A DNA stretch of 5,066 bases. It comes from Bacteroidota bacterium. Its GTDB lineage: Bacteria; Bacteroidota; Bacteroidia; Flavobacteriales; Weeksellaceae. This document shows positions 1 through 4,309 of this stretch, one piece after another. The position numbers were made by a program, and so were the translations under genes. The notes under the pieces were generated by a model, which did not search any database, was not told the DNA's origin, and was given only the letters and a program-made list of their open reading frames with translations. How positions within the stretch are numbered: the first letter of the stretch is position 1; the number at the start of each line of letters is the position of its first letter. Location of the stretch: NCBI GenBank assembly GCA_023394415.1, contig JAEXAR010000028.1, forward strand, positions 1 to 5,066, read 5' to 3'.

Positions 1-10
1 TGTCGATCAT

Positions 11-110
11 AACTATGTAGGTTTAAAAATAGTAAAAAGTTATTTCCGAAAAATTTTTTGAGCTTTGAGGGCTCAAAATTTTTCAGAATAACTTTTCAAC
101 TTACACAGTT
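11..110. repeat. Long imperfect AT-rich inverted repeat (hairpin)
   Basis: The arms 11-63 and 71-110 fold around the seven-base loop 64-70 (TTTGAGG). From the loop outward the pairs are GAGC with GCTC, an A/T-rich run (bases 50-59 with 75-84), AAAAGTTATT (34-43 area) with AATAACTTTT, TGTAGGTT (16-23) with AACTTACA (98-105, one G-U), and AACT (11-14) with AGTT (107-110). Internal loops interrupt the stem at 24-33 and near 44-48. It lies inside the proposed IS end and overlaps its terminal repeat. A likely role is transcription termination behind the transposase or insulation of the element, but the sequence does not decide this. Confidence 0.7.
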
Positions 111-124
111 TGTGGGAGGCTACC
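98..124 (-). repeat. Candidate IS terminal inverted repeat
   Basis: The outermost 27 bases of the proposed element, read from 124 down to 98. Conserved-looking parts are the terminal GGTA, the TCCC block and the internal TGTGTAA. The matching repeat at the other end is not in the window, so pairing cannot be shown. Confidence 0.45.
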
Positions 125-154
125 AAAGGAACTCTATTTTGAGTTCCTTTTTTT
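125..154. terminator. Rho-independent terminator
   Basis: A perfect 10-bp stem, AAAGGAACTC (125-134) with GAGTTCCTTT (141-150), closes a six-base loop TATTTT. On the plus strand it is followed by an uninterrupted T run (148-154), a strong terminator for rightward transcription. It also sits just beyond the stop codon of the leftward acidic-protein gene. In that direction the T tract is only TTT before the sequence becomes GGTAGCC, which is where the proposed IS begins. The hairpin probably served the leftward gene originally and may still work in both directions. Confidence 0.85.
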
Positions 155-155
155 A

Positions 156-401
156 TTAATCTTCGTCATCTTCTTCCTCGTCGTATTTTGCGAGTTCTTC
201 ATCGCACCATTTAAAGGCCTGTTCTACAACTTTGGTAGCTTCATCTGCCATTGTTTCTTCATCATCACCTTCCAAATCATCCAACCATTCCACTTCTTCC
301 TCTTCAACATTTAGGATAAATCTCGGGTATTCGGTGTGTACTACGAATAAATCTTCCGGCATATCGGAATTATCGGCTAATAAAAATTTAGGTAGTTTCA
401 T
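156..401 (-). CDS. Small, highly acidic conserved protein of unknown function
   Basis: An 81-residue soluble protein with no signal peptide or membrane segment. It has an ordered-looking N-terminal half (MKLPKFLLADNS, then LFVVHTEYPRFILNV), followed by an acidic region with one WCDEEL segment and a C-terminal D/E tail. I count 31 Asp/Glu against six Lys/Arg. I recognise it as the kind of short acidic hypothetical protein conserved in flavobacteria, but know no function. The reading frame extends nine codons upstream to a TTG at 428. I chose the ATG at 401 because a good -7 promoter box (426-433) covers that TTG, so it would not be transcribed, and because homologues as I remember them begin at MKLPKF. 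It is the last gene of the leftward block, 81 bases after the membrane-protein stop, and probably has its own transcript. The acidity could suit binding to a basic partner; that is speculation. Confidence 0.8.
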   Translation of the reverse strand: MKLPKFLLADNSDMPEDLFVVHTEYPRFILNVEEEEVEWLDDLEGDDEETMADEATKVVEQAFKWCDEELAKYDEEEDDED

Positions 402-425
402 TTCTTTAATGTTTAAATCTTTTCT

Positions 426-433
426 CAAAGATA
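426..433 (-). promoter_or_regulatory. -7 promoter box for the acidic-protein gene
   Basis: The minus strand reads TATCTTTG, an exact fit to the Bacteroidota sigma-ABfr -7 pattern TAnnTTTG. It would start transcription about 20 bases before the ATG at 401. No convincing TTG -33 element is visible 19-21 bases upstream, only an AT-rich stretch, so strength is uncertain. It lies in the short gap after the membrane-protein gene and helps decide the start codon. Confidence 0.55.
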
Positions 434-482
434 ATTAAAATTATAACATTAAACTTCTCTGAAACTAAAAAAAACTGTTAAA

Positions 483-1877
483 TTATTTCCCTATTTTCTT
501 AAATAAAGCCACAAAAACATACCCTTGCTGGTATTGTTTTATCAGTTCCCATTTTTTAGAATTTGATAATTCTTCAATGGTTTTGTCATCAGCATTATAA
601 ATATTTGAGAATAAAATATATTGATCTTTTTGAAAATCAGCATTGCCAAAACCATTATTTTGTTGAGTTAAATCAATGATTTTGAAGGTGTTTTCGTTTG
701 GAAAAAAGGTTCCAACTTTCGATTTATCAAGATGATGTTCAATATAATTATTCATATTTTGTCTTAAAGAATAATAATTCCAATGTGATGGTGTGCAATC
801 CCAACCCGTTGCAATATTGAGCGGATAATGCCAAAAATAACCGTTCACAATACTCATTAAAGCTAAAAAAGTAATGAAGTATTTATGCTTTAAATGTTTG
901 AATAACAAAACAAAAAACAATACTGAAAGGATAATGCTTACAGGTAGAAAATAACGTATTGAGATAGAGTTTCGATAAATGACGGTCGTGATAAAGAATA
1001 TTACAAATTGTGAAACAGCAATTCCCAACAGGATTTGAGTGCTCCTATCAATTCTTTTACTTTTTATGAATTTAAAAATGATAATGAGTATGCTGATGAT
1101 AATAAAACCGCGCCCAAAATCGACAAAATTTTTTCCAATAATGATGATATTTCTTAAAACTTCTTTTGGTGAAGCAAATTCTGAAGATTGCGACCAGTTC
1201 TTGGATACGGTATTATGTACAATCCAACCTTTTTCAATATAAAATGATGAGATGAACAGAACGAATAACAAAAATCCCGGCACAAAAGGATACAAATTCT
1301 GAAGCCTAAAATTTTTTGTAATAAATAGTTGATAGAAAATTGCAAAAATTCCCAATCCTATAGCAGACATTGTACTTCGTAAACTCACCAAACACAATCC
1401 TGAAAAAGCAATTGCCAATGCCCATTTTCTATTTTCCAAAAAGCAATTGATTCCCCAAAGAAAAAAGAAAATATGTACAATTTCAAACGTAATTAATGAC
1501 AATTGTGACAAAAGGCACGCATCCAAAACGGTAAGAAAAAGTGTGAAATAGATATGGTTTTTATTGGTTAAAAATTTAGATATAAAATGATACAGTTGAA
1601 ATAAAATTCCAAAAACAAAGGGAAGCATCAGAAGATGAGATACCAATAAAGTTTTCCCAAAAATCTTCCAACCCAGAGCCAGATAATATGCCACAAAAGT
1701 TTGGTGACCGGTTGCAATAGCATCAGGAAGAAAAAAATTCTTGAAATTATGGTCGTAATAAAAATTGGCAGGAACAGAAAGCTGCACCACATTATCCCAA
1801 AAGAAGAATCCCTCAGAATGTATCAGCACAAAAAAAAGGCTGATGAGAAAAAGGTACAGCTTTTCTAAATTGCTCAT
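483..1877 (-). CDS. Polytopic membrane protein, GT-C / GT39-like glycosyltransferase candidate
   Basis: A 464-residue inner-membrane protein with roughly nine to eleven hydrophobic segments (for example 6-26, 78-100, 109-147, 152-190, 197-214, 253-271, 281-300, 308-326, 332-350) and a soluble C-terminal part of about 110 residues. Segment 1 is followed by a loop with FFWDNVVQ (Asp28), then GHQTFVAYYLALGWKIFG (57-74) and a second long hydrophobic stretch. This order recalls GT-C enzymes such as the ArnT/PMT group, which have an acidic residue in the first external loop and a conserved His-containing segment before a YL..~IFG motif. Such enzymes move sugars from polyprenyl-phosphate carriers to proteins or lipids outside the membrane. 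The family link is by pattern only: the usual Asp-Glu pair is reduced to one Asp, so activity is unproven. It starts six bases after the dehydrogenase stop and is almost certainly cotranscribed with it. A non-enzymatic membrane protein remains possible. Confidence 0.75.
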   Translation of the reverse strand: MSNLEKLYLFLISLFFVLIHSEGFFFWDNVVQLSVPANFYYDHNFKNFFLPDAIATGHQTFVAYYLALGWKIFGKTLLVSHLLMLPFVFGILFQLYHFISKFLTNKNHIYFTLFLTVLDACLLSQLSLITFEIVHIFFFLWGINCFLENRKWALAIAFSGLCLVSLRSTMSAIGLGIFAIFYQLFITKNFRLQNLYPFVPGFLLFVLFISSFYIEKGWIVHNTVSKNWSQSSEFASPKEVLRNIIIIGKNFVDFGRGFIIISILIIIFKFIKSKRIDRSTQILLGIAVSQFVIFFITTVIYRNSISIRYFLPVSIILSVLFFVLLFKHLKHKYFITFLALMSIVNGYFWHYPLNIATGWDCTPSHWNYYSLRQNMNNYIEHHLDKSKVGTFFPNENTFKIIDLTQQNNGFGNADFQKDQYILFSNIYNADDKTIEELSNSKKWELIKQYQQGYVFVALFKKIGK

Positions 1878-1883
1878 TTGTTG

Positions 1884-2774
1884 TTATTTCACAAACATTT
1901 TTGCCACTTTTTCTGCTTTTTTACTTCCAGAATAATCATAAAATCCTTCACCGGATTTTACACCTAATTTTCCGGCAGTTACCATATTCACCAACAAAGG
2001 ATTTGGAGCATATTTTGGATTTTTGAAGCCCTCGTACATGACATTCAAAATTGCCAGGCAAACATCTAGCCCTATGAAATCTGCTAATTGTAAAGGTCCC
2101 ATTGGATGCGCCATTCCAAGTTTCATCACGGTGTCTATTTCTTCAACTCCTGCAACACCATTATACAAAGTTTCAATAGATTCATTAATCATCGGCATTA
2201 AGATCCTGTTAGCTACAAATCCCGGATAATCATTCACCTCAACCGGAACTTTCCCAAGAGTTTTAGACATTTCGTAAACAGCATCAAAAGTGTCTTTGGA
2301 AGTAGAGTAGCCTTTGATGATTTCTACCAGTTTCATAATGGGAACCGGATTCATAAAGTGCATGCCAATCACTTTTTCGGGACGTTTGGTAACAGATGCA
2401 ATTTTTGTAATGGAAATGGATGAAGTGTTGGTCGCCAGAATACAGTTTTCCGGAGCTAACTCATCCATATTTTTGAAAATTTTCAGTTTCAAATCTATAT
2501 TTTCAGTGGCTGCTTCTACAATTAGATCTGCATTTCCGGCAGCATCTTTAAGTTCAGTAAAAGTGCTGATGTTACCTAGAGTTTCGGCTTTTTGTTCTTC
2601 ACTTAAATTTCCTTTTGCGATAATTCTGTCAAGATTTGTGGTGATGGTTTTCAAAGCTCGTTCAAGATTTTCCTGCTTGACATCTACCAAATTAACTTTA
2701 AATCCTGTCTGCGCAAAGTTGTGAGCAATTCCGTTCCCCATAGTTCCGGCTCCGATAACGACGATGTTTTTCAT
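1884..2774 (-). CDS. hbd: 3-hydroxybutyryl-CoA dehydrogenase
   Basis: A cytoplasmic NAD(P)-dependent enzyme of 296 residues, the usual length for single-function 3-hydroxyacyl-CoA dehydrogenases. It interconverts (S)-3-hydroxybutyryl-CoA and acetoacetyl-CoA, in fatty-acid or phenylacetate-type beta-oxidation or in the reverse direction. The N-terminal Rossmann fold shows GAGTMG at 8-13 and Asp31 at the end of the second strand, a position that favours NAD. The C-terminal dimerisation/substrate domain begins near 185. The four residues matching the catalytic set of the human mitochondrial enzyme are all present at the expected spacing: Ser118 (NTSS), His139 (MHFMNP), Glu151 and Asn189 (FVANR). 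HPMGPLQLADFIGLD (223-237) is also typical. It opens the leftward operon with the GT-C-like gene six bases behind. No other beta-oxidation gene is in the window. The start ATG is supported by a -7 box some 27 bases upstream. paaH or fadB-like names would describe the same family. Confidence 0.95.
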   Translation of the reverse strand: MKNIVVIGAGTMGNGIAHNFAQTGFKVNLVDVKQENLERALKTITTNLDRIIAKGNLSEEQKAETLGNISTFTELKDAAGNADLIVEAATENIDLKLKIFKNMDELAPENCILATNTSSISITKIASVTKRPEKVIGMHFMNPVPIMKLVEIIKGYSTSKDTFDAVYEMSKTLGKVPVEVNDYPGFVANRILMPMINESIETLYNGVAGVEEIDTVMKLGMAHPMGPLQLADFIGLDVCLAILNVMYEGFKNPKYAPNPLLVNMVTAGKLGVKSGEGFYDYSGSKKAEKVAKMFVK

Positions 2775-2779
2775 AAAAT

Positions 2780-2806
2780 TTTTTGGAATATTTAGTTTTC
2801 CAAAAA
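2780..2806. promoter_or_regulatory. 9-bp inverted repeat over the dehydrogenase promoter (candidate operator)
   Basis: TTTTTGGAA (2780-2788) and TTCCAAAAA (2798-2806) are perfect inverted copies separated by nine bases. One arm overlaps the -7 box and the other lies in the leader, so a dimeric repressor bound here would block initiation. Because the predicted start lies between the arms, it cannot form a full RNA hairpin in that transcript. The surroundings are AT-rich, so chance is not excluded. Confidence 0.4.
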
Positions 2807-2808
2807 TA
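2801..2808 (-). promoter_or_regulatory. -7 promoter box for the dehydrogenase operon
   Basis: The minus strand reads TATTTTTG, an exact TAnnTTTG match. Transcription would begin near 2795, about 20 bases before the ATG at 2774, with no Shine-Dalgarno sequence, as is usual in this phylum. No clear TTG -33 element is seen; the expected position, near 2829-2833, falls in the weakest unit of the 21-bp repeat array. Confidence 0.5.
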
Positions 2809-2824
2809 AGAAAATTTAACTGTT

Positions 2825-2908
2825 TAAGAATATCAGCCGATTTGTTGCGAATATTTAACCGAAACCTGCAAATATTGATTTGTCCCCTGCAAATATTGAT
2901 TGCCTATT
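2825..2908. repeat. Phased 21-bp tandem repeat (two perfect cores, two degenerate)
   Basis: TGCAAATATTGATT starts at 2867 and again at 2888, each preceded by CC, exactly 21 bases apart. A related core, TGCGAATATT, starts another 21 bases upstream at 2846, and GAATAT at 2828 keeps the same phase. Twenty-one bases is two helical turns, so all cores face the same side of the DNA. The array ends just where the predicted -33 element of the rightward promoter begins and reaches back toward the leftward promoter. This is the layout expected for an activator that binds direct repeats. No particular regulator can be named. Confidence 0.7.
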
Positions 2909-2937
2909 GAAAGTCCCCTATTAATGAGCTAGTTTTA
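2907..2937 (+). promoter_or_regulatory. Predicted promoter of the small exported-protein gene
   Basis: TTG (2907-2909) and TAGTTTTA (2930-2937) are separated by 20 bases, close to the Bacteroidota TTG / TAnnTTTG arrangement, with one mismatch in the last base of the -7 box. The start would be near 2944, giving an A-rich leader of about 38 bases. A nonconsensus -7 directly downstream of phased repeats fits activator dependence. Confidence 0.4.
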
Positions 2938-2981
2938 CAATAGAAATTTAAAACAAAATACTAATTCTAAAAATTACAATT

Positions 2982-3320
2982 ATGAAAAAAATGATACTTG
3001 GTTTAGCGGCCACAGTGATGATGGGTACGTTTGCATTTGCAGGAAATGGTAACGATGTGATAGGAATTCAATCTGCATCCTCCAATATTAATAGTACAAG
3101 AACACACAAAATAATGCTCGATGAGAATCCAGAACCTACCGTTCCGGTTACTTTTAAATTGTCCTGTGGAAAATCAGTAACTTATAATGTTTATCTTAGC
3201 GCTCTTGCAGCAAATGGTGTAATGTATAATTTATATAGACAAGCAGAAAAAAACCACTGTGGTAAGAAAGTTCCAGCTATGCAACCATCCAAATCTATAG
3301 AAGATACTAATGGAGTGTAA
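2982..3320 (+). CDS. Small exported two-cysteine protein, function unknown
   Basis: A 112-residue protein with a clear Sec signal peptide: MKK, a hydrophobic core LGLAATVMMGTF, and an AFA-type cleavage site near residue 20. The mature part of about 92 residues begins with a flexible Gly/Asn/Ser-rich stretch and continues through a Pro/Glu segment (ENPEPTVP, 48-55). The likely folded core runs from about 56 to 95 and contains just two cysteines, Cys62 (SCGKS) and Cys93 (HCGKK), both within CGK and 31 residues apart. They could form one disulfide after export. There is no lipobox Cys and no sorting domain, so it is probably periplasmic or secreted. I do not recognise the family. It has its own predicted promoter behind phased repeats and is followed by a terminator, after which a GLPGLI-family gene begins. 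It may be a highly expressed first gene of that locus, with limited read-through downstream. Confidence 0.8.
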   Translation: MKKMILGLAATVMMGTFAFAGNGNDVIGIQSASSNINSTRTHKIMLDENPEPTVPVTFKLSCGKSVTYNVYLSALAANGVMYNLYRQAEKNHCGKKVPAMQPSKSIEDTNGV

Positions 3321-3345
3321 AATATAGAAAATACTAAAAAAAAAT

Positions 3346-3380
3346 GGAAGTTATTGTTTTGTAGCAATGGCTTCCTTTTA
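3346..3380 (+). terminator. Rho-independent terminator between the exported-protein and GLPGLI genes
   Basis: GGAAGTTATTG (3346-3356) pairs along its full 11 bases with CAATGGCTTCC (3365-3375), allowing two G-U pairs, around an eight-base loop, followed by TTTTATTATAT. An A run (3336-3344) precedes it. It lies 25 bases after one stop codon and ends some 20 bases before the next start, so it ends or attenuates transcription into the GLPGLI gene. No good separate promoter is visible for that gene. Confidence 0.8.
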
Positions 3381-3400
3381 TTATATATAATTATCTTCTA

Positions 3401-4120
3401 ATGAAAAAAAATCTTATTGTAATTTTAATTTTTCTATTCATTTTTGCTGAAGCTCAGCAAGAAATCAGTTTTAATATTAAAGCAACTTATAAGCTCCTCG
3501 TTAGTTCTGAAACAGGTAAAGTTGCCGAAAATGCAGTACTTTTAATTAATGGTATAGAAAAACAATCGCTATTCCAAAGTGAAAATAATTATGAGGCGGA
3601 TTCCATACTTTCAAATCAAATAAAATCATCGCTGCTTCAAGCCGGTACCTTCACTATTAATGAAGGTGATTTTAAAAAATCAATTTTTAATGAACTTTAC
3701 TATTTCGACGGCAATAGATTTACAGTTTTTGAAATGGCATTTTCAAACGGCTATAAATACAACGACGATTCAGATCTGCGATGGACAATTTCTGACGAAG
3801 TTAAAAAAATTGGGAAATTGCAAGTACAAAAAGCAACTTGTATCATAAACAAGAAAAAATATACAGCATGGTTTAGCATGGACTATACTTTTCCTTTAGG
3901 ACCATTTAAATTTAATGGTCTTCCAGGTTTAATTGTGGAAGTTTCAAGCGACAGTAACGATCTTGAAATTCAGCTCTTATCAATCAAAACCATTAATTCC
4001 ACAAAAGATATGGCGCAATATGGTAAGTTTGTTACAGTTCAAAAAAAAGATTTTAGAACAAAAATCAAAGAAAATTTAGAAACAACTAATGTTTCGGCTT
4101 TTATACTTGAAGACAATTGA
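3401..4120 (+). CDS. GLPGLI-family exported protein, probably C-terminally shortened
   Basis: A 239-residue protein with a signal peptide (MKKNLIVILIFLFIF, cleavage near AEA-QQ at 18/19). The family's hallmark is exact: GLPGLI at 173-178, preceded by the usual run W128-TI, QKATC (143-147), YTAWFSMD (154-161) and GPFKFN (167-172). GLPGLI proteins are periplasmic or surface-associated proteins confined to Bacteroidota. Their function is not established, and they are often encoded beside a TonB-dependent-receptor-like barrel. Many members run some 30-50 residues further and end with a motif such as NPI. This one stops at FILEDN, directly followed by TAG and TAA, and only a fragment of the barrel gene remains downstream. 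I infer that a deletion or frameshift removed its normal end; whether it still works is unknown. It probably depends on read-through of the terminator upstream. Confidence 0.85.
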   Translation: MKKNLIVILIFLFIFAEAQQEISFNIKATYKLLVSSETGKVAENAVLLINGIEKQSLFQSENNYEADSILSNQIKSSLLQAGTFTINEGDFKKSIFNELYYFDGNRFTVFEMAFSNGYKYNDDSDLRWTISDEVKKIGKLQVQKATCIINKKKYTAWFSMDYTFPLGPFKFNGLPGLIVEVSSDSNDLEIQLLSIKTINSTKDMAQYGKFVTVQKKDFRTKIKENLETTNVSAFILEDN

Positions 4121-4131
4121 TAGTAACGTAA

Positions 4132-4308
4132 ATTTCTTTAATTTATATCAGACGAATAATAGAAAATTCAACTTTTATTTTTTCAGCAAAAAACCTGTAT
4201 AATACCTACCGGATTGCTAATGTGAACATTTTTGATATCTACACATCAAAAGTTTCATACCGTATTCTTCCACGCAATATTAATTTTGGTGTTGACTTCA
4301 GTTTTTAA
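4132..4308 (+). pseudogene. 3' remnant of an outer-membrane beta-barrel (TonB-dependent-receptor-like) gene
   Basis: The frame ending in TAA at 4306-4308 is open from 4132 and gives about 58 residues without a start codon in a sensible place. The last 38 read as the C-terminus of a barrel: NLYNTYRIANVNIF, then DIYTSKVSYRIL and PRNINFGVDFSF, with alternating polar and hydrophobic residues and a terminal Phe, the usual outer-membrane insertion signal. Homologues of such partners of GLPGLI proteins are long, many hundreds of residues, so nearly all of the gene is missing. The part before about 4183 is less barrel-like and may be junction or drifted sequence. It is in a different frame from the GLPGLI gene, 11 bases after its stop. 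An IS982-family element begins immediately after the stop codon. Confidence 0.7.
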
Positions 4309-4309
4309 A

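Larger units (their letters stand above)
1..124. mobile_element. End of an IS256-type insertion sequence (partial, runs off left edge)
   Basis: Read inward on the minus strand from base 124, the sequence starts GGTAGCCTCCC and reaches TGTGTAA after 17 bases. From memory, IS256 has the same architecture at its end: G-TA, then TCC, then TGTGTAA at the same distance. This suggests that bases 1-124 are the outer end of an IS256-family element whose transposase lies mostly or wholly to the left. No transposase domain is visible. Three short plus-strand frames close between 10 and 61, and any of them could be a C-terminal tail. The other IS end and the target duplication are outside the window, so the family call rests on the terminal sequence alone. 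It could instead be ordinary intergenic sequence that happens to resemble such an end. Confidence 0.5.

Noticed and set aside
2..61. Short open plus-strand frame running in from the left edge, ending in TGA at 59-61
   Set aside because: Only about 19 codons are visible, they overlap the long hairpin, and two other frames stop at 10-12 and 18-20. None can be singled out as the tail of a transposase or any other protein.
1..154. 3' end of a structured RNA gene such as 6S RNA, RNase P RNA or tmRNA
   Set aside because: A long hairpin followed by a terminator invites the idea, but none of the conserved 3' sequences of these RNAs is present, and the IS256-like end explains bases 98-124 better.
429..482. 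Terminator between the membrane-protein gene and the acidic-protein gene
   Set aside because: There is a run of T on the minus strand, but no GC-bearing stem precedes it.
2023..2724. Open plus-strand frames inside the dehydrogenase gene
   Set aside because: They are opposite-strand shadows of a gene with full catalytic motifs and show no recognisable protein features.
2846..2908. CRISPR array
   Set aside because: The repeats are 10-14 bp with a 21-bp period, too short for CRISPR repeats with spacers, and no cas gene is nearby.
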